The notes below the pieces were generated by a model. The model did no database searches. It saw nothing but the letters and a program-made list of their open reading frames with translations, and was not told the DNA's origin. Positions 37,400-46,218 of a stretch of DNA of 64,000 nucleotides are shown here, in pieces. Every line of letters begins with the position of its first letter. Position 1 is the stretch's first letter. The translations under genes and the position numbers were made by a program. Origin of the DNA: CBDCYS01 sp965224215 (GTDB lineage: Bacteria; Acidobacteriota; Terriglobia; Bryobacterales; UBA6623); assembly GCA_965224215.1 (NCBI GenBank), contig CBDCYS010000035.1, positions 310,001-374,000 on the forward strand. Reading direction: 5' to 3'.

Positions 37400-37773
37400 C
37401 GAAAGCTCCGCCTAGCCCCAATGCTGTTCACTTAACGCTTTTGGGCCTGGTTGATTGCCCAATTTCATTGCATTGTTTTCGGCTAAAGCCGGCCCCGTCA
37501 TCAGAGTCATGCGGGCTGTTTTCCTACCGCCCTTTCAGGGCTCCCGCCACCAGGGAGGGTACCCAGGGTTGCGCTTCGCTGCACCCTGGGCTACGATCCT
37601 GCGCCGCTTCGCGGCTTAGCAGCTCTGTCGGTGACAACCTTGGGGCCGGGGGCGGCGGATCGCTCCGGCGCAGTAACCGCTCCCTCACGGTCGCGGCTCA
37701 AGCGCTCTCGGCTTGCGGGCTCTAATTATTAGGGCTAGGTCAACTCATCCGGCGAACCACCCAGTCGGTTTCG
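37400..37773. other. intergenic region with repeat-like sequences
   Basis: No gene seen. It holds a GC-rich stretch (37640-37710) containing CGCTCCCTCACGGTCGCGG, similar to the core of the inverted repeat upstream of uvrA. Further short words such as GCGCTTCGCTGCACCCTGGG and CGCCGCTTCGCGGC form small hairpins. It lies between the hicB stop and the convergent DUF1080 gene and may be a repeat-rich terminator zone. Confidence 0.4.
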
Positions 37774-38892
37774 CTAGTCGACCTTTTTGGAGACCCGGGC
37801 TTCGCCTCCGATGTGGAAACTAGCTTCGGTGGGCTTGCCTTTGGCATCCAGCTTAAACACGATCTTGGCCGCAGTCCATCGGAGAGAAAACTCCTCCTTC
37901 GAGTGCGTCACTAGATCGATCGACCCGGGCAGGGAGAAAAGCTTGAGGGACATCTGGTTGCCTTGCCTGCTGATAGTAAAGAAGGGTGACCCGTCCTGTT
38001 CATATGTGCCGGTATAGAGGTCGAGCGTTTTCTCGGGCAGGCTCATCACCGGTTTCGCCGGTGCGATCGGAGGACCTGGCGGCGGCGAGTCGGGCAGCTC
38101 GCGCAGCCATACGTTGCGGAAGCGAACAGGATTGCCGTGATCTTGAAACGAGAGTGGAAGCCGGTCCGCATGTTTCGGATATCCGAAACTCTGCAGCCAG
38201 GTTGTCGCTCCCCAGGCCTCGACGTTATCCTGCACGAGAACACCGTTGTGGAGTACCGTGAATCGCGCCGGCGTGGCCAGGCCCCCGTCAGGATTGAAGC
38301 GGGGCCGCCGGAAGATGATGTCGTAGGCTTGCCACTCTCCGGGCTTACGGCTGGCGTTGATTAGCGGCGGATGCTGGCCATAGATCGCGCTGGCCTGCCC
38401 GTCCGCGTAAGTGGGGTTGTCGTAGGAATCGAGCACCTGCACTTCATAAAGGTCCATCAAGAATACGCCGCTGTTGCCGCGGCCCTGACTGTGCCCCTGA
38501 ACGTTGGACGGAGTCGCAAACTCGACATGCAACTGAACATCGCCAAAAGAGTCGCGGGTAAAAATGTAGCCGGCCCCTTTGACGGACTCCATATAGTCAT
38601 CCTTGATGACCCATTTGGAGGGCCTCCCGTCCCTGCTCCGCCATTTCGAAAGATCACTGCCGTCGAATAGGACGATGGCGTCAGACGGCGCGGGGACGGG
38701 GAGTTTGGAGGCCGATTCCACCATAGGCGGCTTGGGGCGGCTGGTGTCGTGTGCTTTCCAACGAGCAACGGTTTGCGCGGAGATCGACTGCGAAAGGGCG
38801 AGGCACAGAACGGCAAGGAGGGGCCAGACGTCCTTGCGGATTGCGGGTTGTTTGATGGCGGGTTTGCGGGTGGTTGTCTTGTTTGTGTTCAT
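37774..38892 (-). CDS. exported DUF1080 (3-keto-disaccharide hydrolase-like) protein
   Basis: A 372-residue product from the ATG at 38892, with a signal peptide (QPAIRKDVWPLLAVLCLALSQSISA). The DUF1080 jelly-roll domain spans about 65-260: IVLFDGSDLSKWRSRDG, WVIKDDYMES, DVQLHVEFATP, GNSGVFLMDLYEVQVLDSYDNPTY, GEWQAYDIIFRRPRF and LQDHGNPVRFRNVWLREL. The C-terminal extension (about 265-372, SLPEKTLDLYTGTYEQD...) resembles a small beta-barrel tail seen in related proteins. DUF1080 enzymes act on 3-keto glycosides or bind carbohydrate. The frame is open to 39129, but that part lacks family resemblance. Confidence 0.82.
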   Translation of the reverse strand: MNTNKTTTRKPAIKQPAIRKDVWPLLAVLCLALSQSISAQTVARWKAHDTSRPKPPMVESASKLPVPAPSDAIVLFDGSDLSKWRSRDGRPSKWVIKDDYMESVKGAGYIFTRDSFGDVQLHVEFATPSNVQGHSQGRGNSGVFLMDLYEVQVLDSYDNPTYADGQASAIYGQHPPLINASRKPGEWQAYDIIFRRPRFNPDGGLATPARFTVLHNGVLVQDNVEAWGATTWLQSFGYPKHADRLPLSFQDHGNPVRFRNVWLRELPDSPPPGPPIAPAKPVMSLPEKTLDLYTGTYEQDGSPFFTISRQGNQMSLKLFSLPGSIDLVTHSKEEFSLRWTAAKIVFKLDAKGKPTEASFHIGGEARVSKKVD

Positions 38893-39125
38893 TAAACTTT
38901 TCCTGTTGGCTGATCGCGTCCTGTTGCTTGCGGCGGTGTGACCACCGGACTTCCGTCCGGGGCTGTGAGTTTCTTTGTGAGGATCGGTGTACAAACTGAC
39001 TCGTTCCGCGACTTCCTTGATCGCGGCACAGTCAGCCTCTCGATCATATAACTCCCAGCAGGCGAACGGGAATCCAAAACTCTCTTGCACGCGACCAGAA
39101 TTCCTTTCCGATGGATTTCTTTCTG

Positions 39126-40403
39126 TCACCAGGCCGTCATGGCATCTTCAAACATCGCGGCCAGCTCTTCTGGCCCAGCCGGACGCGGCGACAGCTTGGT
39201 CACGCGGTGTTGCGGCAGCGTACCCTCGACCAAAGCTGGTATGTCCTCACTGCTGTAGCCAATCGCCGACAAGCCGTTTGGCACCTTCAACCGTTGCATG
39301 AAGGTCGTGATCTGATCAGCCAGTATCGTCCCGGCGTCTTCCAGGTTCGCGCCATCGGTGTTAGCCCCCAACACCTTGGCGGCTTCCAGGTGCCGCTCCG
39401 GACAGGCCTGAGCCGTGAACCGAAATACCGCCGGCGCGTTGAGAATCACCGACACTCCATGGGGAACCAAAGGACGATCGCCGGGATAGCCCGGCGAATG
39501 ATAAGTCTTCACCATTCCCGATACCGGATACGACATGCCGTGCGGCAAATGCACACCCGCATTCCCGAATCCCACTCCCGCGTAGGCAGCCGCCAGCAGC
39601 ATCATTCCGCGCGCTTCGTCATCGCCGGGATCTTCCACGGCCCGCGGCAAGAACTCCCGCAGCATCCTGAGCGCTTGCAGAGACCACAGGTCGCTAATTG
39701 GGTTTGACCCCTGATAGGCCGGGCGCAGGATGGGCCGTTCGGGTCTGGGACGATTGGTATAGGGCACTGCTGTAAACGACTCGATGGCGTGACTGAGCAC
39801 GTCGAGACCCGTCGAAGCCGCCACCTCGGGAGGCAGCGTTCGGGTGTTGTCTGGGTCGAGAATGCCCAGGGTCGGCTTCAAACGGCGGTGGGCAATGCCG
39901 GTCTTGGCGTGGAGCTTGGTGTAGTCAAAGATAGCGACCCCGGTGGTTTCGCTACCGGTACCGGCTGTGGTCGGAATCGCAAAAAGCGGCTTGAGCGGCC
40001 CAGGCACCGGCAAGCCCTTGCCGATCGGAGGATTGACATAGTCCAAGAAATCCGCCGGGTGGCTGGTGTAGAGGTTGACTGCTTTGGCCGTGTCGATGAC
40101 CGAACCTCCGCCGATGGCCACGAAGGCGTCGACCGGGTTTTCGCGCGCGAAATCGATCGCCTCTTTGAAAGACTGATCGGTCGGCTCAACACGAACCCGG
40201 CCGAAAAAAGAGTAAGAGATCTTTTGGTCCTCAAGGGATTCACGGACAGCGTCGACCATCGGCAGTTTCGAAAGATGCGGATCGGTCACTACCATGACCC
40301 GGTTCAGCCGTTGGTCGGCCAATTCCGGTCCAATTTCGCGGGTTGTGCCCGGGCCGTACCTAATGTTCGAAGTCGCTAGTTCAACGGCGTATTCTTTTTC
40401 CAT
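39126..40403 (-). CDS. iron-containing alcohol dehydrogenase, hydroxyacid-oxoacid transhydrogenase-like
   Basis: A 425-residue type III (iron) alcohol dehydrogenase. Motifs include FVAIGGGSVIDTAKAVNLYTSHP (nucleotide site), IPTTAGTGSETTGVAIF, DVLSHAIESFTA and GVGFGNAGVHLPHGMSYPVSGM with the metal-binding His residues. The length and the EYAVELATSNIRYGPGTTREIG start resemble ADHFE1-type hydroxyacid-oxoacid transhydrogenases; other substrates remain possible. The gene ends 3 bases past the next gene's open frame. It is the last gene to the left of the IS-bounded block. Confidence 0.88.
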   Translation of the reverse strand: MEKEYAVELATSNIRYGPGTTREIGPELADQRLNRVMVVTDPHLSKLPMVDAVRESLEDQKISYSFFGRVRVEPTDQSFKEAIDFARENPVDAFVAIGGGSVIDTAKAVNLYTSHPADFLDYVNPPIGKGLPVPGPLKPLFAIPTTAGTGSETTGVAIFDYTKLHAKTGIAHRRLKPTLGILDPDNTRTLPPEVAASTGLDVLSHAIESFTAVPYTNRPRPERPILRPAYQGSNPISDLWSLQALRMLREFLPRAVEDPGDDEARGMMLLAAAYAGVGFGNAGVHLPHGMSYPVSGMVKTYHSPGYPGDRPLVPHGVSVILNAPAVFRFTAQACPERHLEAAKVLGANTDGANLEDAGTILADQITTFMQRLKVPNGLSAIGYSSEDIPALVEGTLPQHRVTKLSPRPAGPEELAAMFEDAMTAW

Positions 40404-40584
40404 TTTTGTTATTCCTGGTGCTGGCTAGGCGCTACTGCTTGGCACTACTTCTTGGGCGCTACTTCTTGGGCGTTAGCCACAGGGGCGGACTGATCGGGTC
40501 GCGACTGCGGTGCGGAGCGCGGACTTCCGTCCGCGCCTCTGTTCGATCACTTAAAATTTTTCTGCTCTACGGCTGCTGTTTTCA

Positions 40585-42384
40585 CCTGAATTATGCACTG
40601 CCGGTGCACCTGGTGAGGGCTGAGCCGCCAGGAACCATTTGGGGACCCCCGAAAACATGGGGTAAAAAGGTAGGCTGGCAAAGATTTCAGCTTCGCCAGT
40701 CAACCCCAAGGAGGTCACCCAAATGGTTACCAAACGAAAACAGCATAGCTCCCGAAGGCCCGTCAAACAAGGCCCCGGCGCGAGGGCCCCGCGGCCCAAT
40801 AAAATCGGGGCTGCCACGCCCTATCACTTCCGTGGCAAGAATCTGACTCCCTACGGCGGCTTGCTGCCCGTCGCCACCCTGCTCGAAAAACTCGGCTTCC
40901 AAGCGCTGCTGGAAGAAACCCTCACGACCAAACGGATCACCCGAGCCATGAGCCCCTACCAGTTCGTGCTGGCCCTCGTGCTCGGCCTCTATGTCGGCTT
41001 TGCGCGGCTCAACCAACTCCGCTTCATCGCTCGCGACCCCATCCTGACCGGCATCTTGCAAGTGACGCGTCTGCCGCCGCAGTCCACGCTGTGGCGCTTT
41101 CTGGCCTCGCTGCACCTCAACGTGGCGAAGCAGATCCTTTCCATTCAGCGCCAGCTGCGGGTACGAGTCTGGGCCGCGGCCCACGTGAAGTTGGAGACGG
41201 TGACGCTGGACACCGACACCACCGTGCATACCCTCTACGGCCGCCAGATGGGCGGGCGCAAGAGCTACAACCCCAAGAACAAGGGCAAGCGCAGCTACCA
41301 GCCGATACTGACCTTCCTGGCCGAGACGCGCGAATACCTGATGGGCAGGTTGCGCAACGGCGACCGGCCCACGGGCCGACAGATCGCCGCCCACCTCGAG
41401 AGCGCTTTCCGGACTTTGCCGGGCGGCGTGAAGAAAATCCTGGCGCGGGCCGATTCCGGCTTTTATTGCTGGGAGGCGGTGGAGGCCTATGAAAAGGCGG
41501 CTTGTCAGTTCGTCATCGTGGCGCGCAAAACGCGGCGCCTGGTCGAGCGCTTGCAGCAAGCAGAATGGAAACCCTCCCCCCGCTCCGACGCGGACGCGGA
41601 ATGCGAATTCCTCTACCAACCGCAAGGCTGGGCGCGGGCCTGCCGTTTCCTGGCGCTGCGTTACGAAAACGAGCCCAAGGCCGGCGCGGCCGAGCAATAC
41701 CAGTTGTTCGCCACCAGCGCTTACACCTACCGCGTGTTTGTCACCAATCTGGCCGAGCCGATCGCGGCGGTGGTGTGGTTTTACAATCAGCGCGCCGGAG
41801 CCGAGAACCTGATCAAGGAGGCCAACAACGACGCCGGGCTGGCGGCCCATCCCTCGCGCCGCTTTGACATGAACCGCAATCACTTTCAGTTGGCCATGCT
41901 GGCCTACAATCGCAACTGCTGGCTGCTGCTGTTCAACCGCGAAGCCCAGGCCAGCGTGGAGACGCTGCGGCACACCACCCTGGCGACGGCGCGGCTGCGT
42001 TTTCTGTTCGTGGCGGCCAAGATCTGGCGGCACGCCGACAGAACGGGTGTCAGCTACAGCGATCATTATCAGGAAAAGGGCCTGTTTGAACGGCTGATGC
42101 GACGGCTGCGGGCGATGGGGCCGCCGGGATCGAGCTTGGCGCCGGTGGTGGAGGGTGCGCTGAGCTGAGGGGCACTCCATGCATAAAATTTCATGCACTC
42201 GCCGCAACGTACTGGGAACACGCCGCTTGCCAGCCCGCTTTTGCCCTGCCGGGATCAGGAGGCGGCTCAAACGGGGAGGGAAACAGCAGAAAAGACGACT
42301 TGCGAAATCACTGAGTTGACACGAGTGCCGCTATCGCCACAACTCCATCGACGATGGCTACGCCGAATCTGTGCATAATTCAGG
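40585..42384 (+). mobile_element. IS1380-family insertion sequence, copy 1
   Basis: Length 1800 bp. Terminal inverted repeats are perfect over 14 bases (CCTGAATTATGCAC at the left; its complement at 42371-42384). One transposase gene, 138 bases inside the left end. The right-hand part after the transposase (42169-42384) is noncoding. It interrupts the 3' end of the amidohydrolase gene on its right. Confidence 0.93.
40723..42168 (+). CDS. IS1380-family transposase
   Basis: A 481-residue DDE transposase. Residues about 165-200 carry VTLDTDTTVHTLYGRQMGGRKSYNPKNKGKRSYQP, the first catalytic Asp block; ILARADSGFYCWEAV gives the second Asp; and FYNQRAGAENLIKEANNDAGLAAHPSRRFDMNRNHF gives the Y-x(2)-R-x(3)-E-x(6)-K C-terminal block. 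GGAGGTCACCC precedes the start. The gene appears complete and is the longer of the two copies here. The long antisense frame (40687-42270) is a GC-rich shadow. Confidence 0.95.
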   Translation: MVTKRKQHSSRRPVKQGPGARAPRPNKIGAATPYHFRGKNLTPYGGLLPVATLLEKLGFQALLEETLTTKRITRAMSPYQFVLALVLGLYVGFARLNQLRFIARDPILTGILQVTRLPPQSTLWRFLASLHLNVAKQILSIQRQLRVRVWAAAHVKLETVTLDTDTTVHTLYGRQMGGRKSYNPKNKGKRSYQPILTFLAETREYLMGRLRNGDRPTGRQIAAHLESAFRTLPGGVKKILARADSGFYCWEAVEAYEKAACQFVIVARKTRRLVERLQQAEWKPSPRSDADAECEFLYQPQGWARACRFLALRYENEPKAGAAEQYQLFATSAYTYRVFVTNLAEPIAAVVWFYNQRAGAENLIKEANNDAGLAAHPSRRFDMNRNHFQLAMLAYNRNCWLLLFNREAQASVETLRHTTLATARLRFLFVAAKIWRHADRTGVSYSDHYQEKGLFERLMRRLRAMGPPGSSLAPVVEGALS

Positions 42385-42451
42385 TTGAACAGTTCAATGT
42401 TATCTAACTCTAGCCAGGCGCCCTCTCCGCCTGGTCTGTGGATCTCAAACA

Positions 42452-44335
42452 TCAGCTTCGTTGCGTCGTCGCCTGTCCATCTGTGGGGCGTCTCGGTACT
42501 TTGTTGCGATAGGGACGAGAAGTCGATGGCAACTCGGCTCCACTCCGCTCCAGCATCAAAGACCTGGCGAGATAGTTGTAGTCCCGCACACGCCTGGTGG
42601 CGATCCTGAATCGATACTCACCTTCGCCTCTGGCGTCGAATCTCACTCCACGATAACCAGACACGTCAACCGGCTCAATCGCTCCGGGACTGAGGGGCAG
42701 ATCGGCGCTGACAAAAGCTTCGTCCTTCGAAGCCATGCGGGCTTGAATCGTCAGCGCGTGATTCGATGGCCCGCGCAAGGTTCGATTCAACAGCGCGCGG
42801 GAAGCATCGACGCCGCGGTCACTGCGGTTCACCCAGTGGGTGCCGATCGAGCTTTCGCGACCAGGCTTCTCCATATCGTCGAGAAGCGGACCCACACGCC
42901 GCGCGGGAATCGGCGTTGGGTCGAGTGAGCGAATGCCCTGCGACAACTGCGTTCGGTCGATTTCGCGTCCTCCCAGAAAAACACGTTCGATCTCGAGGAT
43001 GTCGGCGATATCACGGTGGGGCGCGCCGTCCACAAGAACTATGTCCGCGAGCTTGCCGGCAGTGATGGTTCCGCGCTCATCGTCGACGTGAAGCGCTTTC
43101 GCGCTATTGCCGGTCGCGGCAGTGATCGCCTGCAAAGGGCTCAGCCCGGCGTGTACGAGTAGTTGCAGCTCCCTCAGCGTTGACCATCCATGATAGGCGT
43201 TGGGCACGCCCGCATCGGTACCCGCGCCGAACGTGACGCCGGCTCTGTGAAGTGTACGATTGTTCTTTTCCAGATTGCCCCAGCGACGCGCTCGCGCCGA
43301 GGGCTGACCGTCGCCGCCCACTTTGTAGGGCCTGACAAGCAAGGTATCCGAAGCCGGCGCGGTCAGTGGCGGAGTCACGGCGTCCCTAACAATCGGGTCG
43401 AGCACCGCCGACAGCAACGGTGTCAGCAGGTCACGGCCGCGCGGATGATAGACAGCGAGGGTCGGCACGTATGTCGTCCCCCGTCCCTTGAGCAACTGGA
43501 TGAACTCATGATCGACCGCCTGGTCTCCGACTCCGTGCGCAATCACATCCACTCCGGCACGTGCGGCGATCTTGGCGCGTTCAAGCGTCACCGTGTGGGT
43601 CAGCACTTCCAGCCCGCCGCGATGGGATTCATGAACGATCGCGGCCAGCGTTTCCTCGTTCATACTGGTCAACTCGGGCGCATAGCCGTAGCGCCAACCG
43701 TCGGTGAATACCTTGATGGCATCGGGCTTGTAGGTGAGCAGGCGCCGAACCGTAGCTCTGGCTTGCCTCGGAGTGCTGACTTCGAAGCTGAAGAAATCTC
43801 CGCGCCCGCCCTCGATGCCGTGTCCCGCGGGAGTTGTGAGTCGGGCGGCGAGGTGAATCCGCGGTCCGTCGACCACTCCCTCACGCAGCAGCCTCCGCAT
43901 GGGGGCGAAGGTCTCGGGATAGGCGCCAAAGTCGGCCACCGAAGTGACGCCGGAATAGAGGTAGGCCTTGAGGTTCTTGCCCCAATCGCCCGAGCGGCCG
44001 CGCACGGCGGCGTATTGCAGGTGAGTGTGAAGGTCGAAAAGCCCAGGTAGCAGCGTCTTGCCGTCGGCGCGAATCAAGCGAGCCGTGTCGGGAATGTGCA
44101 GCGCGGGACCGACGGCTTCGATACGGTCACCGCGAATCAGGACTGAACCCTGGTAGGGGTCGGCGCCGGTCCCGTCGATAATCGTGGCATCGACGATTGC
44201 AGTGAGATTTTCGGTTTGAGCGATTGCCTCGGGGGCGCAGACGAGAATGCATGCAGCGGCAGCCGAAACCGCCGGCAACCAAGGGAACTTTCTGAATGCC
44301 GATATTGACTCGCTCAACTCGCTCAACCCGCTCAA
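42452..44335 (-). CDS. exported amidohydrolase with C-terminal CIA30-like domain, C-terminus frameshifted and IS-truncated
   Basis: The predicted product is 627 residues. A signal-like hydrophobic stretch (AAAACILVCAPEAIAQ) precedes an amidohydrolase domain (LLPGLFDLHTHLQYAAVRG metal site, DAIKVFTDGWRYG, VLTHTVTLERAK, GVTFGAGTDAGVPNAYHG, LADIVLVDG). A CIA30/galactose-binding-like region follows (PVDVSGYRGVRFDARGEGEYRFRIATRRVRDYNYLAR). After LAR the frame is wrong for the family. One base lost near 42560 shifts it; the other frame continues with FDAGAEWSRVAIDFSSL ... WLELDNIELF and runs into the IS at 42384, so the natural end is lost. The N-terminus overlaps a 9-bp tandem repeat, so the start (TTG at 44335) is uncertain. 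Confidence 0.8.
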   Translation of the reverse strand: MSGLSELSESISAFRKFPWLPAVSAAAACILVCAPEAIAQTENLTAIVDATIIDGTGADPYQGSVLIRGDRIEAVGPALHIPDTARLIRADGKTLLPGLFDLHTHLQYAAVRGRSGDWGKNLKAYLYSGVTSVADFGAYPETFAPMRRLLREGVVDGPRIHLAARLTTPAGHGIEGGRGDFFSFEVSTPRQARATVRRLLTYKPDAIKVFTDGWRYGYAPELTSMNEETLAAIVHESHRGGLEVLTHTVTLERAKIAARAGVDVIAHGVGDQAVDHEFIQLLKGRGTTYVPTLAVYHPRGRDLLTPLLSAVLDPIVRDAVTPPLTAPASDTLLVRPYKVGGDGQPSARARRWGNLEKNNRTLHRAGVTFGAGTDAGVPNAYHGWSTLRELQLLVHAGLSPLQAITAATGNSAKALHVDDERGTITAGKLADIVLVDGAPHRDIADILEIERVFLGGREIDRTQLSQGIRSLDPTPIPARRVGPLLDDMEKPGRESSIGTHWVNRSDRGVDASRALLNRTLRGPSNHALTIQARMASKDEAFVSADLPLSPGAIEPVDVSGYRGVRFDARGEGEYRFRIATRRVRDYNYLARSLMLERSGAELPSTSRPYRNKVPRRPTDGQATTQRS

Positions 44336-44353
44336 CTCGCTCGTCTAGCTCAT
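44309..44353. repeat. 9-bp tandem repeat (CTCGCTCAA), five units
   Basis: Units at 44309, 44318, 44327, 44336 and 44345; the first two identical, the third differs by one base and the last two are degenerate. It overlaps the putative start of the amidohydrolase gene, encoding Leu-Ser-Glu triplets, and makes its start site unclear. Confidence 0.85.
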
Positions 44354-44862
44354 CTAGTTTTCCGGTAACGCCCGGCCGTTGCCCAGAACTAAGAATATCC
44401 TGTTGTCGGCAACTTGGACGGCCGCCAGGTTCAAGGGAGTGGATTCGCGCGGTTGGACCCGTCACTTGCGTTCCGGGCTTCCATGAGAAGGTAGGTCGCT
44501 GTCAAGGGCAATGCTGTCGGTGAGGCGTTAGCCTGGTTGCCGGACTCTGTCTCGATCGCCGCTGGGTTGCGCCAGCGTTGACCGGGCTTCCATCCGCACT
44601 GTTTGTTACGTCCATTCCCGGACGTTGTGCTGGTTGAGGTCCTGTCTTTTCGGCGCTGCTTTCTCTGTGCCGGCCTGGGCAGGAAAGCTCTCGCCTCCCC
44701 ACGCGGCCTGCCCGGAACGCGCAGTCACCGTGACGCGGTCTCGACTCTCTGGCTGCTGCCTCTCCGTAGTTGCCCAATCTTGCCCTTTCCTTCCTTCAAC
44801 AGAAATCCTTTGGCTACGCGATGCCCGTCAGGGCCAGCGTGCCAGAAGAACAACCCTGCTAC
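44354..44862. other. intergenic region between amidohydrolase and IS110-type transposase
   Basis: About 500 bases without a convincing gene. 44456-44481 (GACCCGTCACTTGCGTTCCGGGCTTC) is close to both arms of an inverted repeat found at 63.4-63.6 kb outside the block, so it belongs to a dispersed repeat family. The right part must hold the distal end of the IS110-family element, whose boundary I cannot define without a second copy. Confidence 0.4.
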
Positions 44863-46095
44863 CTACCGCCCTGCTGCCGCGGTGGCCGCAGTGGCTACAG
44901 TTGTCTCGGCCGGTTCACCGTTGGGGAAGGGCTGCCAAGCTTTGTTCTTCGCCCACATCGCATGCAGCACGACCGCCAGCTTGCGCGCCACCGCCACCAC
45001 CGCTCGCCGCTTGGCCCGCTTCTTGCCCCGCGCCGCCAACCCCAATCCCCAGCTCCGCAAGTCCGATTCCAGACCAAAAGGTCCTATTATCCTTTGGGAC
45101 GACTGCACCAGCAGCCGCCGTAGCATCGGGTTCCCCGCCTTCGTGATGCTCAACTCCGGCGACGACTCCCCCGAGTCCCGCTGCTTAGGACGGCAGCCGA
45201 CCACCGCTCCCATCTGCCGCGACCGCTTCACCCGCCCGACGTCGTTGTTCAACTCCAGTACGTAAGCCAGGCTCGTCAGCGGCCCCACCCCGTCGACGCT
45301 GCGCAGCAACTGCGTGGCCGGATATTGTTCCTTCCCCAGTTTTTCAATGCGCCGGTCCAGCTCGTTGATCTCTCTGCTCAGCTCCACAATGATCCGCGCC
45401 ATGGGCTCGAGAATCGTCCGCAACACGTCCGGACATTCCCGCACCCTGGCGACCCACTGCATCATGCCGCACTGCCCGAAACGGATGCCGTGCGTTTTGG
45501 CGATGCCCCGCACGCTGTTGACGAGTTTGGTGCGGGCTTCGACCATCGTTTCGCGTCCCCGCAGCCAACTGCGATGCTGCTCGACGTGCTCGTCGCGCGC
45601 GGCGACCGGTGCTAGCAAGTCCGGGTTGCTGCGGCCCAACTCGGCCAACCAGTAGGCGTCGTTGCGGTCGTTTTTGGCGTCGGACTGGCTGATCAGCCGC
45701 AACTGCCGGGCGTCGGCCACCAGCACTTCGTGGCCCAACCCAGCGATCAGGCGGCGCATCCAGTTGGTGTGCCCGCCGGTCTCGAGCACCACTCGCAGCC
45801 GTGGCCAGGAGCGGAAATATTTCTCGATGGCGGCGGGACGGGTCGGGATCTGGACCTCCTCGATCAACTCGCCGTCGAGGCCAACCAAGCGTACGTAGCT
45901 GCGCTTGTCTCCGATGTCAACTCCCGCCACGGCGCTGATTTCGTTGCTTTGTTGCATGCGCTGGCGCTCAGCTTCCAACTGCTGGGCGAATTGTATTTGC
46001 TCTTTGCAGGCTTGCGGCTGGGGTTTGGCCTGCTGCGTACTGTGCTGTTTGCTCTGCTGGGAGTTACTCTGCTGTGATTTGCTATTCTTCTTCAT
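44863..46095 (-). CDS. IS110-family transposase (DEDD), copy A
   Basis: A 410-residue transposase. After a Gln/Ser-rich N-terminus (SKQHSTQQAKPQPQA) comes the RuvC-like DEDD domain (AVAGVDIGDKRSYVRLVGLDGE, RLRVVLETGGHTNWMRRLIAGLGHEVLVADARQLR, SDAKNDRNDAYWLAEL). The C-terminal Tnp part has LLRSVDGVGPLTSLAYVLEL and MGAVVGCRPKQRDSGESSPELSITKAGNPMLRRLLVQSS with the catalytic Ser region. The ATG at 46095 has GGAGG upstream; the frame extends 10 codons further. It is complete and probably functional. The upstream leader is highly structured (see the ncRNA entry). Confidence 0.92.
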   Translation of the reverse strand: MKKNSKSQQSNSQQSKQHSTQQAKPQPQACKEQIQFAQQLEAERQRMQQSNEISAVAGVDIGDKRSYVRLVGLDGELIEEVQIPTRPAAIEKYFRSWPRLRVVLETGGHTNWMRRLIAGLGHEVLVADARQLRLISQSDAKNDRNDAYWLAELGRSNPDLLAPVAARDEHVEQHRSWLRGRETMVEARTKLVNSVRGIAKTHGIRFGQCGMMQWVARVRECPDVLRTILEPMARIIVELSREINELDRRIEKLGKEQYPATQLLRSVDGVGPLTSLAYVLELNNDVGRVKRSRQMGAVVGCRPKQRDSGESSPELSITKAGNPMLRRLLVQSSQRIIGPFGLESDLRSWGLGLAARGKKRAKRRAVVAVARKLAVVLHAMWAKNKAWQPFPNGEPAETTVATAATAAAGR

Positions 46096-46201
46096 GGCTG
46101 GTCGCCTCCTTTGTTTGAGAATCAAAGTTCCGCAGCACGTTCTTGTTTGAAGCGCGTGCTGCTGCCGAAAGCTTAGCGCTCTCGGTTCTCGGCGACCAGC
46201 C
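46096..46201 (-). ncRNA. structured leader of IS110 copy A, candidate bridge RNA or RBS-sequestering structure
   Basis: An 11-bp perfect stem (GGCTGGTCGCC, 46096-46106, with 46191-46201) closes about 84 bases. Inside are an 8-bp stem (GCAGCACG 46132-46139 / CGTGCTGC 46155-46162), a CTTTG/CAAAG hairpin (46109-46127) and a CCGA/TCGG hairpin (46165-46185). The 3' strand (transcript sense) holds the ribosome binding site and abuts the ATG. IS110-group elements are known to carry a bridge RNA upstream of the recombinase; sequestering the start is an alternative. A TGTTTGAAGCG word (46144-46154) also occurs in copy B's leader. Confidence 0.4.
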
Positions 46202-46218
46202 TTCTCATCTTATCTCTG

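Noticed and set aside
38893..39129. 79-residue N-terminal extension of the DUF1080 protein
   Set aside because: Upstream of the signal peptide; no function or ribosome binding site favours it.
40687..42270. Very long antisense frame (527 codons) opposite IS copy 1, with a twin opposite copy 2 (61757-63247)
   Set aside because: GC-rich shadow of the transposase; rich in His/Arg/Gln, with no motif, and disrupted by the same indel as the sense gene.
40585..42384. IS copy 1 as an ordinary single insertion with a 5-bp target duplication
   Set aside because: Flanks TTTCA and TTGAA do not match; the match exists only with the outer flank of copy 2.
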